From: Apium graveolens
Taxonomy: Eukaryota; Streptophyta; Magnoliopsida; Apiales; Apiaceae
DNA length: 64,000 bases
Assembly (NCBI RefSeq): GCF_009905375.1
Contig: NC_133653.1
Location: 55,376,996-55,440,995, forward strand
Direction of reading: 5' to 3'
Positions 31,406-42,345 of the stretch are shown one piece after another. The first letter of the stretch is position 1, and each line of letters opens with the position of its first letter. Made by a program: the position numbers and the translations under genes. The notes beneath the pieces were generated by a model that saw only the letters and a list, made by a program, of their open reading frames with translations, was not told the DNA's origin and did not search any database.

Positions 31406-33028
31406 TTAATCGGAATCGTCATCAACGTTAATTGGAGCTTTGCGTTTGCCTGAACCAGAAGCCTTGTTCTGGGATGAAGGAAATACTGGAGCTGAGCCGT
31501 ACTCTGAAAATAGCTTGTCAAAAGCTTCCTGAGCTGGTGCCTTTCCATCCCTTTCACGAAGCCAGTCAAAAATCTTTGCCTTGTATTCTTCTCTGGTCAT
31601 GCCAAAAACTGAAGGTGGAGGAATGGCAGGGAGTGGCAGAGGAGCAGTGATTTCTTCTAAAGTACAATCTCCAATCCAGTCTCGTTTCTTGTGCCAATAC
31701 ATCTTGCTCTTGTCTTGCATGGCTGACAACTGCTGAGATAAAAACTTAGTCTCTGACCCAAGCTTAAAAAACAACTTAACAAATTCCTTTTCCCATGCCT
31801 TAACAGAGGAAACCATCCCTTCTTGCAGAGTCCCAAACTCAAAATCTATGGTCTTAGACAACTTGACATCAGAAGTATGCAATACAGAGAGTTTGGCATT
31901 GATATCATCCAAAGACGAACAGACATACTTCCTAAACAACTCAAAAGAAGCATTTAAAATACTAACTTCAGAAGTTAGTGATCCGAGAGTTTTGACAGAA
32001 GCAAAATGCTGATTAAGATTAGCCAAAGCAGCAGAATTTTCATTTAATTTGATCAACAGAGAATTAAGAAGAGTATTGGTAGGCTGATCAAAGGGGTCTG
32101 AGGCATAATTAGGAGACTTAGGAATACCACCAACATTCCTAGAAGCATCATCAAAAACTAACTCATTTGATTCAGAAACTACGAGACCATTCGCAGTTAA
32201 AACAGACAAGTCAAAAACAACATTCAATTTTTCTGATTTAGCAGACTCAAAAGGAACACGAAAATACTGAAAAATCTTTGTTAACAAAGCAGGGTATGGA
32301 AGATGCATGGATTCATGTTTAGCACAATGATTCATGTTGGAAATAATCAATGAAGCCAGATTACAAGGGGTTTTCTTAACAAACACAGACAGAAGAATAG
32401 AATCCTGAAATGTGACTCTATCACGACCAGATTTACGAGGCAAAGCATTCGAGTGAAACAATTTAAACAATAATAAGCACATAGGAGTTAAATCAGTTAC
32501 CAATGGTTTGACAGACACAGAAACAAAGTTGTCACCGAGAATAGCTTTGAGTTGTTCCTCATATTGCAATCCAGGAATCTCGTCAAACGCCTGATGAGTG
32601 GTAAACGGGCAGGGACCTTGATCGGATACTCCTGTGAGCCTGGCCAGCAAATCCGCCTTAAAGCAAACTGGACTTCCTTTCACCGAAGAGAACACAATAT
32701 TGTCGGCCAAAATCGAAAAATTTGCAAAGAACTCCTTCACCAAATCTGGATAGATCACATCCGACGGCGACAACAACCCAACACACCCAACAGCTTCAAA
32801 CAACGATGATACGCCAATCCTGGAGAGAAGATCAGTATCACACAACCTTTCTTTCAGAATGGACTTGTTCCACGCCTTAGTAGTGTTTTCCTTTGCATGA
32901 CGCTCGGAAGAATTAGGAGATGCTTCACTAGATGCTTCGGAAACAACTGCGGCTATACGACGACGCTTCGAACCAGACGGACCAGGGGTCGGGGTTTGGT
33001 TAGCGGTGGATCTTGAACGGCGAGCCAT
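31406..33028 (-). CDS. Accessory protein of element B (plant transposon protein-like, coiled coil)
   Basis: An intact 540-aa ORF with an ATG in good context (CCATGG). Residues 1-45 are Ser/Pro-rich with a likely nuclear localisation signal (GSKRRRIA, about 19-26). Residues about 60-290 form a globular domain (VYPDLVKEFFANF-type start as IYPDLVKEFF, VKGSPVCFKADLLARLTGV, then a Leu-rich helical part) matching the Pfam 'putative plant transposon protein' pattern as I remember it. Residues about 320-450 look like a coiled coil. The C-terminus is mixed-charge and ends acidic (VDDDSD). It is sense to pol, placed after RNase H, with its own leader. No catalytic motif; a structural, nuclear or regulatory role is possible. 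Retention of a 540-codon frame in a young element suggests recent function. Confidence 0.8.
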   Translation of the reverse strand: MARRSRSTANQTPTPGPSGSKRRRIAAVVSEASSEASPNSSERHAKENTTKAWNKSILKERLCDTDLLSRIGVSSLFEAVGCVGLLSPSDVIYPDLVKEFFANFSILADNIVFSSVKGSPVCFKADLLARLTGVSDQGPCPFTTHQAFDEIPGLQYEEQLKAILGDNFVSVSVKPLVTDLTPMCLLLFKLFHSNALPRKSGRDRVTFQDSILLSVFVKKTPCNLASLIISNMNHCAKHESMHLPYPALLTKIFQYFRVPFESAKSEKLNVVFDLSVLTANGLVVSESNELVFDDASRNVGGIPKSPNYASDPFDQPTNTLLNSLLIKLNENSAALANLNQHFASVKTLGSLTSEVSILNASFELFRKYVCSSLDDINAKLSVLHTSDVKLSKTIDFEFGTLQEGMVSSVKAWEKEFVKLFFKLGSETKFLSQQLSAMQDKSKMYWHKKRDWIGDCTLEEITAPLPLPAIPPPSVFGMTREEYKAKIFDWLRERDGKAPAQEAFDKLFSEYGSAPVFPSSQNKASGSGKRKAPINVDDDSD

Positions 33029-33425
33029 GGAAGAAAGATGATTTTAGGGTTAAGAGAGAAAGGATAGAATTTGAGAGAATGAGAGAGTAGAATGAGAGAA
33101 GAAAATGAAAAGATTAAGAAAGAGAGTTTAAAAAGAAGTAGAAACTGAAGAGTTAGAGATGGAAGAGGAGATGAAGAGGTGCAAAAACAGAAGTGGTGTA
33201 TTGAAAGAATGATACATGCACGAGTTTGAAGGATATGAAAAGTCTAATCAAAAGATTTACAAAATCTAATGCTATATACACACATAAACACACAGACAAA
33301 TAAAAAAAAACACAAATTCATAAACAGAAACCTAATTACTCAAATAATAAATACACAACATATATTTAAGTATTATGACATAATTCATATTTAAACACAT
33401 AAATTACATAAAATCACGTAATAAA
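33029..33425 (-). promoter_or_regulatory. Spacer with putative promoter and leader of the B accessory ORF
   Basis: On the minus strand a TTTTTAAAC TATA-like box (about 33127-33135) is followed by a long CT-rich leader containing AACCCTAAAATC and ending at the ATG (33028). The layout matches those in A and C. The remainder up to the pol stop is AT-rich. Confidence 0.45.
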
Positions 33426-36400
33426 TTACAGAGAACACATACCTAATTCACGGCGCATTTTACAAAATCTATCTTCAGCTAAAGGCTTAGTGAAGATATC
33501 TGCACGCTGTTTCTCAGTAGAAATATAAATAAGCTCAATATTACCTTTAGAAACATTATCTCGTAGAAAATGGTGACGAACATCAATATGCTTAGTACGA
33601 GAATGCATAACAGGATTTTTAGAGATATTAATTACAGAGGTATTATCACAATATATAGGAATATTTGAGTAAGAAATACCAAAATCCTGCAATGTTTGTT
33701 GCATCCACAAAATTTGAGCACAGCAACTTCTAGCTGCAATGTACTCTCCTTCAGTGGTAGAAAGAGCTACTGAAGTTTGCTTTTTACTATGCCATGCAAC
33801 TAAACAATCTCCTAAAAATTCACAAGCACCACTTGTGCTTTTTCTATCAACCTGTGACCTAGCATAGTCAGCATCTGAAAAATCAATTAAGTCAAAGGAA
33901 GAGGAGCTTGGATAAAATAATCCCAAGTCACTCGTACCTTTCAAATATTTAAAAATACGTTTAACGGCATTCAAATGAGATTCTTTAGGTTGAGATTGAA
34001 AACGAGCACACAAGCATACACTATACATAATGTCAGGTCGTGAGGCAGTTAAATATAACAATGAACCAATCATACCTCGAAATTTAGTGACATCTACAGG
34101 TGTACCTTGTTCATCCTTTGTAAGCTTAACTGAAGTACTCATAGGAGTTGATTTAGGTGTGACATGATCAAGTGCAAATCTTTTGAGTAAATCCTTTATG
34201 TACTTGCCTTGGTGAATAAATATTCCTGCATTAGACTGATTAATTTGCAAACCTAGAAAGTACTGCAATTCACCCATCAAACTCATATCGAATTCCTTAT
34301 GCATGCAATCAGAAAACCACTTACACAAAGATTCGTTAGAAGATCCAAAAACTATATCATCAACATAAACTTGAACTAAAAGAAAGTTATCACGTTTATG
34401 AAAAATAAAGAGAGTTGGATCGAGTGTACCACGAATGAAACCATTGTTCACAAGAAACTGACTGAGATGCTCGTACCAACAACGAGGGGACTGTCTCAAT
34501 CCATAGACAGATTTCTTGAGCTTGTAAACATAGTTAGGGTACTTCTCGTGAATAAAACCTGGAGGCTGCTTGACGTAGACTTCTTCCTTGAGATAGCCAT
34601 TTAGAAATGCGCTTTTGACGTCCATCTGATAGAGCTTGAACTTCTTGTGAGCTGCAAAGGCCATTAAGATTCGAATAGCTTCTAAACGAGCTATTGGGGC
34701 ATATGTCTCGTCGTAATCGATTCGTTCCTGCTGGTTGTATCCCTGAGCAACCAACCGAGCTTTATTTCGAATGATATTTCCATCTTCATCTTTCTTATTT
34801 TTGAAAACCCAACGAGTACCAATGATCTTGGCATCCTGAGGAGGTGGGACGAGTTCCCAAATATCACAACGCTTGAACTGGTTCAATTCCTCCTGCATTG
34901 CAACAGACCAGTGTTCGTTTGCAACTGCTTCTTGAGCATTCTTTGGTTCGAATTTAGCAACAAAAGCACAGAACGCACATAGATTATGAAGTCTGCTTCG
35001 AGTAGAAATCCCTTGATCTAAATCAGTGAGAAGATTATCTGGTGGATGATTCTTCACAGTCCTAGAAGACTTAGGAAGTTGAATATTACTCATTTCTTCC
35101 TCATTAGAATTATCTGCCTGGAAATGAATAGGAGTTGTCTCATTCAAAAGAGACTGCCTCATTTCTGCTTGTGAAGATTTATCCAGAGGAGTAACAGAAT
35201 TCACATTTGAAACACTATCGGGAGTCTTTGGAGAGCCAGAAGATTCATCTGAAGCTTGAGTAGATCCTGCAGAATTATCAGAAGACTGAGATGGACCTGG
35301 AGAGTCTTGACTGTTTGATTTGTCAGAATGAGACTGACTCTTTTCAGAATGAGACTGTCTCATTTGGGAATGAGACGATAGATTCGCAGTGTCTTCATCA
35401 ATTTGAGATATATTCCTTGAGGATTCATTGAATGTAATATTGATGGATTCTTCTACTTTGTTCTTGACTGAATTATAAACACGATAAGCTTTGCTTGTTG
35501 TAGAATATCCCAAGAAGATTCCTTCCGTAGATTTCGCATCGAACTTGCCTCGATTATTTTGAGTATCTAAAATAAAACACTTGGAACCAAATACTCGAAA
35601 ATAACTAATGTTAGGAGTCCTTTTCTTAAGCAATTCATACGGAGTTTTAAGCAAAATAGGACGAATAAGTACTCTATTTAAAACATAACAGGAAGTGTGT
35701 ACCGCTTCAGCCCAAAATTTTCTTGGAAGCTTACTCTCATGCAGTAGAGTTCTGGCAGTTTCCTGTAGAGTTCTGTTCTTGCGTTCTACTACTCCGTTCT
35801 GCTGAGGAGTTCGAGGAGCTGAGAATTCATGAGTGATTCCTCTTGATTTACAGAAGGTTATGAAATCCTTCTCGAATTCACCTCCATGATCACTACGAAT
35901 AGTCTTGAGCTTAAATGAATACTTAGTCTCAAGGTTAGTAATAAGATCCTTAAACTCAACAAAAGCTTCATCCTTAGTTCGTAAAAATAATACCCAAGTA
36001 AAACGAGAATAATCATCAACTATAACAAAAGCATAATTCTTACCTCCCAAACTTACATACCTTTCTGGACCGAAAAGATCTAAATGAAGAAGCTGCAAAG
36101 GAACAGAAGTTGATACTTTATTCTTAGCAGTAAAGGAAGTTTTCACCTGTTTTCCAAGTTGGCAAGCTGAACAAGGTTCTATTTTCTTGTACTTCAGCTT
36201 TGGTAAACCTCGAACTAACTCATGTGAAGATATCTTTCGAAGTAGATCCATATGAACATGACCAAGACGCCTATGCCACAGATCTTGTTGTTCTTGAATG
36301 GTAGCTAGACAGATTTCTTCTTGCTGCTCATCAAAATCTAACACAAAAATATTTCCTTTCCTTTTGGCAACTAAAGCAAACTCGTTAGTATGAGTACCAA

Positions 36401-36698
36401 TATAGCATACATCTTTATCGAACTTAACCTTATGACCAGCATCAGTAAGTTGACTTACACTAATGAGATTATATTTCAAACCATCAACTAAACGAACATT
36501 AGAAATGGCAAACCTGTCATTACCAATGGTGCCTTTTCCAATAATTCTGACGGTGTTTGAATCTCCAAGAGTAACTAAGCCACCTTCCTTGGCAACTAGA
36601 GATAGAAACTTGGATTTATCACCAGTCATGTGACGTGAACATCCACTGTCGATGATCCATTTATTTCGCGGAACATGGACCTTCAAACAAACCTGCAA
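33426..36698 (-). CDS. Element B pol: protease, integrase, RT, RNase H (uninterrupted)
   Basis: 1090 codons without a stop. Protease: [13 protein letters not shown] (residues about 15-27, DSG). GAG-pre-integrase: [14 protein letters not shown] ... CSACQLGKQ (about 138-190). Integrase: [23 protein letters not shown] (D,D,E, about 205-310). A Ser/Gln/Asp-rich linker (about 420-540) contains several GAGAC motifs. [36 protein letters not shown] and YVDDIVFGS. RNase [30 protein letters not shown], keeping the four acidic residues, although the usual AGC after DADY is ARS. It begins at TTG because it is the continuation of gag-pol; no independent start is needed. Probably encodes active enzymes if expressed. 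Confidence 0.95.
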   Translation of the reverse strand: MQVCLKVHVPRNKWIIDSGCSRHMTGDKSKFLSLVAKEGGLVTLGDSNTVRIIGKGTIGNDRFAISNVRLVDGLKYNLISVSQLTDAGHKVKFDKDVCYIGTHTNEFALVAKRKGNIFVLDFDEQQEEICLATIQEQQDLWHRRLGHVHMDLLRKISSHELVRGLPKLKYKKIEPCSACQLGKQVKTSFTAKNKVSTSVPLQLLHLDLFGPERYVSLGGKNYAFVIVDDYSRFTWVLFLRTKDEAFVEFKDLITNLETKYSFKLKTIRSDHGGEFEKDFITFCKSRGITHEFSAPRTPQQNGVVERKNRTLQETARTLLHESKLPRKFWAEAVHTSCYVLNRVLIRPILLKTPYELLKKRTPNISYFRVFGSKCFILDTQNNRGKFDAKSTEGIFLGYSTTSKAYRVYNSVKNKVEESINITFNESSRNISQIDEDTANLSSHSQMRQSHSEKSQSHSDKSNSQDSPGPSQSSDNSAGSTQASDESSGSPKTPDSVSNVNSVTPLDKSSQAEMRQSLLNETTPIHFQADNSNEEEMSNIQLPKSSRTVKNHPPDNLLTDLDQGISTRSRLHNLCAFCAFVAKFEPKNAQEAVANEHWSVAMQEELNQFKRCDIWELVPPPQDAKIIGTRWVFKNKKDEDGNIIRNKARLVAQGYNQQERIDYDETYAPIARLEAIRILMAFAAHKKFKLYQMDVKSAFLNGYLKEEVYVKQPPGFIHEKYPNYVYKLKKSVYGLRQSPRCWYEHLSQFLVNNGFIRGTLDPTLFIFHKRDNFLLVQVYVDDIVFGSSNESLCKWFSDCMHKEFDMSLMGELQYFLGLQINQSNAGIFIHQGKYIKDLLKRFALDHVTPKSTPMSTSVKLTKDEQGTPVDVTKFRGMIGSLLYLTASRPDIMYSVCLCARFQSQPKESHLNAVKRIFKYLKGTSDLGLFYPSSSSFDLIDFSDADYARSQVDRKSTSGACEFLGDCLVAWHSKKQTSVALSTTEGEYIAARSCCAQILWMQQTLQDFGISYSNIPIYCDNTSVINISKNPVMHSRTKHIDVRHHFLRDNVSKGNIELIYISTEKQRADIFTKPLAEDRFCKMRRELGMCSL

Positions 36699-36706
36699 GA
36701 ATTGTT

Positions 36707-37534
36707 TTATCCCTTAGGTACCCACTTAACCTTGGGTCCTGGTTGGTTAGTATCATAAGTCTTATATAAATGTCTATCTGATTTCTTAATCCACATCCGA
36801 ACAATATTAACAGAAGTATTAGCAGATTTATATCTAGTAGACGATTTATAAGATGAGTTAAAGAAGTGGTCCTTGATACCACATAATCTAGATTCAGCTG
36901 TAGGGTGGCCAGCTTTGCCACAATCTCGACATTTCTCATAAGGCATCTTATATTTCATAGGAGCTCGCTTATAACCGCCTTGAAATGCACGTTTCTTGAT
37001 TGACTCACATCCTAAACCTCCTTTATCAAGAGAAGATTTTTGTTCACCAAGAAGAGCATTCAAAGTTCCTTCTCCATGAAAACATTTAGCTAAATCCTTT
37101 TCAAGCTGTTCGACTTTCTGCTTTAATTCAGGAACCAGGGGATCGGGAGCACTGTCTTCTTTAACGGTTTCTGGATCAACAGATATTGATTCTTTCTTCA
37201 AAGCTTCAAGGCATACATCCTTCATCTCAATCTCATTTTTGAGATATTGATTTTCTTCAGTAAGTTTTGAAACCCTTTCAAGCAATGATCTGTTCTCAGC
37301 AACTAGGGCTTCTTCCTTCATGGGGTCATCCATTTCACTAAGAACTTCACTTAAAGCTTGCTTTAAATAAGCATTCTTTTCTTTCAACTTCTTAATCTGG
37401 ACCTGCAAATTTAAAATAGACGAAGATATATTTGAATTATACTTAATATTCTGTACCTCATCATTATCACTGGAGTTGTCCTCTAGTCCAGCAAAGCAAA
37501 GTTGAGCAACTTCATTGTCTGAATCGATCTCCAC
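36707..37534 (-). CDS. Element B gag, downstream half (coiled coil and knuckle remnant)
   Basis: 275 codons in the same frame as gag, separated from it by one TGA (37553-37555). An Asp/Glu-rich start leads into a long coiled coil (residues about 30-150) and a [14 protein letters not shown] knuckle whose last Cys is Ser. It ends KVKWVPKG and a TAA. Pol then starts in the -1 frame within about 15 bases. The TGA most likely replaces a sense codon, so this is the same protein as 37553-38488. Confidence 0.8.
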   Translation of the reverse strand: MEIDSDNEVAQLCFAGLEDNSSDNDEVQNIKYNSNISSSILNLQVQIKKLKEKNAYLKQALSEVLSEMDDPMKEEALVAENRSLLERVSKLTEENQYLKNEIEMKDVCLEALKKESISVDPETVKEDSAPDPLVPELKQKVEQLEKDLAKCFHGEGTLNALLGEQKSSLDKGGLGCESIKKRAFQGGYKRAPMKYKMPYEKCRDCGKAGHPTAESRLCGIKDHFFNSSYKSSTRYKSANTSVNIVRMWIKKSDRHLYKTYDTNQPGPKVKWVPKG

Positions 37535-37552
37535 ATCAGATTCATCATCACT

Positions 37553-38488
37553 TCAGGTAATTAATGCCTTCTTTTTGTTCTTCAGCTTGTAGCAGTCCTT
37601 TTTGAAGTGCCCTTTCTTTCCACACTCAAAACAAGTATCCTTGCTTTGATTCACTTTAACCTCCTTGCTCGGATTAGATTTGAAGTCCTTCTTCGGAAAC
37701 TGTGACTTCATAGGTCGTTTGGAAGCATTCCGTTTGGCAAGAAATTTATGAAACTTCTTTGTTAGAAGAGCAATCTCTTCATCAGAATCATCAGGAGACT
37801 CATCTGCATCTGCATTAAGTGCAAGAGTTTTCTTACGAGGAGCTTCATCTTCTTCATCATATCTGCGTAGCTGATTTTCGAATTCTTCCAATTCACTGAA
37901 CAGTGTTAGAGTGTCCATAGTTGAAAGCAGTGTTGAATCCTGCAGAATGGTAACCTTTGGAGCAAACTTCTTTGGCATTGCTCTGAGGATTTTCCTATTA
38001 ATCTCAGATTGAGGAATGATCCTTTCCAGAAGTGAGATGGAGTTCATCAATGTCAGAAACCTCCCTTGAGCATCTCGCACGCTTTCATCTCTTTCCAACC
38101 TGAAACCTTCATAGTCACTCATTAGCATACTTAATTTTACTTCACGTACCTTAGACGTGCCTTCGTGGCTGACTTTGATCGTATCCCAAATCTGCTTGGC
38201 AGTAGTACATGCTGAAACTTTTCTTAATTCTGTAGCTACCATGCCATTGAGAAGTGAGTTCATAGCTTTAGCATTGGAATTCATTGCGTTCACTTCTTCG
38301 GGAGAGAGATCCTTGAGAGATTTTGGCTTCCCTTCTTTCATAGGAATTGTGAAACCATTTTCTACAGCATCCCATTCAAATGCATCACGCTGGAGAAAGA
38401 TTTTCATCCGAAACTTCCAGTCATTGTAGTTTTCAGCACTATGAAGCAGTGGTGGATAATTGTTTGAATACCTATCTGGTTGAGCCAT
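37553..38488 (-). CDS. Element B gag, UBN2 domain and zinc knuckle
   Basis: 311 codons from ATG 38488. UBN2-type Gag core (SAENYNDWKFRMKIFL, AKQIWDTIKVSHEGTSKVRE, MDTLTLFSELEEFENQLRR) and an intact CCHC knuckle, CFECGKKGHFKKDC (about residue 288). It forms particles and binds RNA. Truncated by an in-frame TGA after KALIT. Confidence 0.92.
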   Translation of the reverse strand: MAQPDRYSNNYPPLLHSAENYNDWKFRMKIFLQRDAFEWDAVENGFTIPMKEGKPKSLKDLSPEEVNAMNSNAKAMNSLLNGMVATELRKVSACTTAKQIWDTIKVSHEGTSKVREVKLSMLMSDYEGFRLERDESVRDAQGRFLTLMNSISLLERIIPQSEINRKILRAMPKKFAPKVTILQDSTLLSTMDTLTLFSELEEFENQLRRYDEEDEAPRKKTLALNADADESPDDSDEEIALLTKKFHKFLAKRNASKRPMKSQFPKKDFKSNPSKEVKVNQSKDTCFECGKKGHFKKDCYKLKNKKKALIT

Positions 38489-38533
38489 GGATCGCTAGCA
38501 AAATAAACACTAAAAAGAGAATTAAATGCACCT

Positions 38534-38545
38534 GCTCTGATACCA
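38534..38545 (-). other. Primer binding site of element B
   Basis: Minus-strand TGGTATCAGAGC, two bases inside the 5' LTR; tRNA-Met type. Confidence 0.9.
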
Positions 38546-38547
38546 AA

Positions 38548-39494
38548 TGAAATTCGATGGCTCGATCGATAAAATAATATTCTAGCTGTCAAGGCAAATG
38601 GGACAGTCTCTTATGCAAATGGGACAGTCCATTTACAAATGAGACAGGGTATGGGACAGTCTCAATTACACTGCAGAAAATAAACAACAGAAATAAAATG
38701 CAGAATGCTGAAAACTGAAAAGTAAAAACACCAGAAGTTTTCACTTGGTTCGGCCCCTACACCTAGTCTATGGCCTACATCCAAGTCCCCATGCCAACTA
38801 GCATAGAGAATGTATTATATCAACTTTAATAAAAGAACTTACAGTCTTTTCCTTGATTACAAATATAGCACCTGAAAGAAACCCTTTCCCAAGCTACCTT
38901 GCTACCTAGCCCACTGCTATTCCTTAGCCTTCTAGCTACCTTGCTATACTTTGAAATCAAGCTTGCCACAACCCGGCACAAAGTTGATATGAATACAAAA
39001 GTACAAGAATAAATAAATTGATTACAACTCAAACTAGGTTTCTTGTTTTTCTGGATATGAATATCTCGGGTATGAAACAAGAAAATGATTTCAGATGATG
39101 AAAGATTCTCGTGAAAGTGTTAGCTACAAATCTGAAATGAAGAGTTGTATTTATAAGCAAAGTTCTAACAGATTTATTTTCAAACACAAGATAAGGTTGG
39201 AAGATAAGTTTATTTGAAAATATTTGAATAAAACTTTGAAACTAATCTGTTAGTACGTTTGAAAAAGATAAATCAAGTAAAGATAAGGCTTGAGAGATTT
39301 AAACTTGATTTATAATATAAGGTGGTAAGTTTGTTTGAGATAAGGTTTATCCAGATAAACAAGATTTACACAAAACCCTAACAAACCTAATCCTGAAAAA
39401 TAGTCTCCTGGAAAATCTGAAACACTGCAATCTCTGGACTCTAAACTGCTGTTATGTTGCAATCTGAATATCATCATAAACTCGTAGATTAACA
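38548..39494 (-). repeat. 5' LTR of element B
   Basis: Minus-strand TATAAATA (39148-39155) is the probable TATA box. The GGGACAGTCTC motifs (38597-38664) lie downstream of it, in R/U5, unlike in A, C and H where the motifs are upstream. Confidence 0.95.
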
Positions 39495-39499
39495 GGGGT

Positions 39500-40313
39500 A
39501 TTATAGTATCACTTCAATTTCCAGCTGGCATTACACTTTGAATTTTATTCTTATTTTTTTGTTATATGTAAAGTTGAAGTAACAGATTTTCCCGCTAAAT
39601 GTACTTCTTAGCACCAATCTGAACTTTTTTCTTGTACATATCTATTCGGTTAGTTCAATATAATATATACATTCCTGCACAACAATTCTCTCTCTAGAGT
39701 TTCATCTCTATTACAATAGATTTTTTTTTGGGTAAATGAGGGAGGCACCTCGTGTGAATTTTTATATCAGAAGATAATATACAACATGAGAAAAATCAGC
39801 TCAAGTCCAAAATTATCCCAAGACAAAGAAAGAGCCATTAAGACACAAGTACAACAACAATTTTGGACAAAAATTCTACTAAAAGAATTCCACCAGCAAC
39901 AATCTCAGTAAAAATCTATTTACCCCACCACCTGCCAAAGCATACCATGCAAAACTAACCACATACCAGTAAAAATAATTTGTATTAAAGGCAATAAACA
40001 CCCCAAACATCCAAATCGGCTGTAACTCTATCATATCACCCAAACGAAGACCCGATAATTTTACCTGAATCTTCTCTTCAACACAATCCACCAGTTGTTT
40101 CCAGCTCCTTCTCGAATACTAAAATATCCGCATATTTCTTTATTGTCACAAGATGTACACTAACAATCTCAGTGACAACTTGTTATAGACGAAATAGACT
40201 TACCCCTCCAATCCTCGACAGCCCTTCTGATACAATTATCCCACATGTTATATTATGTGTATCTATCTTATTTCTATTACAGTAGATATACATACATACT
40301 TACAAGTTTCACA
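39500..40313 (+). repeat. 3' LTR of element E (interrupted)
   Basis: Aligns with 16509-16767 from TTTCCAGCTGGCATTACAC onward and ends AAGTTTCACA, followed by AGTTT. Element B sits at its first bases and a LINE-like insert splits it at 39722-40272. Confidence 0.8.
39722..40272 (-). mobile_element. 5'-truncated LINE-like retroposon
   Basis: About 550 bp ending in a poly(A) run on the minus strand (poly-T at 39722-39729). It is flanked by a 15-bp duplication TCTATTACAATAGAT / TCTATTACAGTAGAT (39707-39721, 40273-40287). A long duplication plus a poly(A) tail is the signature of target-primed insertion. A 5' piece can be read as WDNCIRRAVEDWRGKS, plausibly the end of an L1 ORF2, but I cannot confirm the family; a SINE is the alternative. 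Confidence 0.6.
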
Positions 40314-40318
40314 AGTTT

Positions 40319-41930
40319 GATAAGGATATGAATATGAGCTTAGACAAGTGTATGCGACATGGTCAAATTAGAGTAATTGAAATAAAAATTATTAGGAGTG
40401 AAAATATAATGATAAGAAAAGTGGGGTTAAAATTTTGAAAAATTTGGGTTCCGGTACTATATATTTCAATCAAAATTTGTCTGGAAAACACATTGTATAT
40501 CATGATATTATGAAATTTTAACTTTTTAAGTAGTGTAAATTTAACAACACAACTAATTTAAAAAACTCAATACTGTACTATTTAAATCCACATTCCATAA
40601 AATCCGATAAAATTTTACAACTTCCGAACAGTTCAATAACTTACAATCTTGGAATAAATAAACAACTATATTACAACCCTTGAATAAACTATAACATAAA
40701 TCTAAAAAAAATACCAAACTCCTCAAAGCATGCTATTCCAATATCACAAACCAAAAATCTTATAAAATCGCTAATTATCGATCAAGTCAAATCTGATTAG
40801 TTCTAAAAAATGTCAAATTATTGCATTAAGATTAATTCAAATGAAAAGGGATGAAACATGAAAGTCGTAAGAAATTTTGAGACTTTTCTAGAATGGTAAG
40901 CCTCGTCGAAAATGAGCGAAAAACAAATTCAGGGCTTAAACAATTACGGACTGCGGAACAGAATCAACCTGTGATTCTAGTAGTATTTTGATATTTAAGA
41001 CATCGACATCACATAATTTATCAACGGAATATAAATGCAAAATGCAGATATCGAAAATAGTTTTCCAGAATGGTTTGCTCCTAATATTTGAATCAATGAA
41101 TCAATTTACAAAAGACATATTTTAGCATATTTACAAGCAGAATTTCAGAAAATGTAAAGAACGAAAAACAAAAATAATCAAATTATTTTTCCAATGAGAA
41201 TAAAATCACAATAATACGATGAATAACAAATCAGATGTGAATTTAACAATATTCAAACTATACAATATACATACACGAATTTGAATACGAAAATAAAGAG
41301 TTCATGAAAGATATCTGTACCTCCACAACTTAGTAATCGAGAATGCTCACCAATGAAATCAGACACCCAGTCACAAGAACCCTAATTCATTCGACCCCAA
41401 AATCCATAATTTCTGAAATCTTCTTGATGCTCTCTCTCTCTAATTTTTATATTCTCTTCTCTTATCTGAAAAAAGTAACGTAAGCCTCTTGTTTAATAAA
41501 CCCTCATTTTTCTTTCTTTCTATTCTTTTAAACCATCACTTCTATTATATTAAATTAATTCACTTAAAACAATATCCTTATTAAAAAATAAAATTAAACT
41601 TAAAAACTTATTTTAATTATAACTTATCAATATTATAAAATAATTTAATTAAACATAATCATAATATGATCACGATTTTACATATACAGTAAATATGGAA
41701 GATTATCTAGTTATCACTAATACAAGAAGTGAAAATATATTTCAGAAGATGAGCTCCTACAAACACGAAAATGGTAATTCGCCGTTTTAATACATGTGTC
41801 CTTAACCGCGATGCCAATATGATAGAATGGCTTGTAAAATGTTATAGACGGTAGATTCTCAAATCACAATGTTATAAATGCCAGGACCTAGAGTCCTACA
41901 CCCATCTGACGAACGTTCACCTTTTTTTCG
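40319..41930. other. AT-rich sequence, nothing recognised
   Basis: No ORF or repeat boundary is recognised. On the minus strand around 41340-41460 there is a CT/GA-rich leader-like stretch (GAGAGAGAGC, then a short ATG ORF), which could be the decayed start of a transcription unit. No gene is supported. Confidence 0.4.
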
Positions 41931-41939
41931 AAAAAAAGT

Positions 41940-42345
41940 TACTGATTTGGTTTTGAGATTTTTTCAAAAGCACCGTATTTTTAAAAAAATATTTCGAAAA
42001 TACTGTCATTTTTAAACTTATTTTCAAAAATACACTTTTTTAAGTTCTATTCTCAAAAATACGATTTGCAACCTCTGCAATCTATTATCCAATTTTTGTT
42101 TTTTTTAAAAAAAAATAATTTTAAGGTTGTAGAGGTTGCAAACTTGAAACGCAACAAATGCAACCTTGAAATCAATTTTTTCAAAATTGAAAATTAAGTT
42201 CTATAATAGGTTATATAAATTGTAAACCGTATTTTTGAAAATGAAACTTAAAAAATTGTACTTTAAAATATAACTTTAAAAATGTTAATATTTTTCTAAA
42301 TAAATATAAAAATATAGTATTTTAAATAATTTCGCTTAATTTTTG
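41940..42345. repeat. AT-rich foldback (inverted repeat), MITE-like
   Basis: Imperfect inverted repeat: TTTTCAAAAATACACTTTTT and AAAAATACGATTTGCAACC on the left (42028-42080) pair with GTAAACCGTATTTTTGAAAA and AACTTAAAAAATTGTAC on the right (42220-42262), and pairing extends outwards through AT-rich sequence. No clear target duplication, so the family is unknown. Confidence 0.5.

Larger units (their letters stand above)
29998..39494 (-). mobile_element. Complete Copia element B with an intact accessory ORF (9.5 kb)
   Basis: LTRs of 947 bp (29998-30944, 38548-39494) are flanked by GGGGT (29993-29997, 39495-39499). Minus-strand order: LTR, PBS, gag, PR-IN-RT-RNase H in one ORF, spacer, 540-aa accessory ORF, PPT, LTR. 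I count about 14 differences between the LTRs by eye (about 1.5%), which makes it the youngest element here. The only visible defects are an in-frame TGA in gag and a frame break at the gag-pol border. Confidence 0.95.
16509..40313 (+). mobile_element. Gag-only Copia element E, host of the nested insertions
   Basis: A 259-bp 5' LTR (16509-16767) and a 3' LTR (about 29997 and 39500-40313, interrupted) are flanked by AGTTT (16504-16508, 40314-40318). Internal sequence is 16768-17866 plus 29508-29997: a decayed gag of the Ale/Retrofit style followed directly by a G-rich PPT, with no PR, IN, RT or RNase H. It therefore depended on another element's pol. Nested within it are F, D, B and a LINE-like insert. 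Confidence 0.82.

Noticed and set aside
39879..40091. 70-aa minus-strand ORF
   Set aside because: Inside the LINE-like insert; hydrophobic but no convincing RT or other domain, so not called as a gene.
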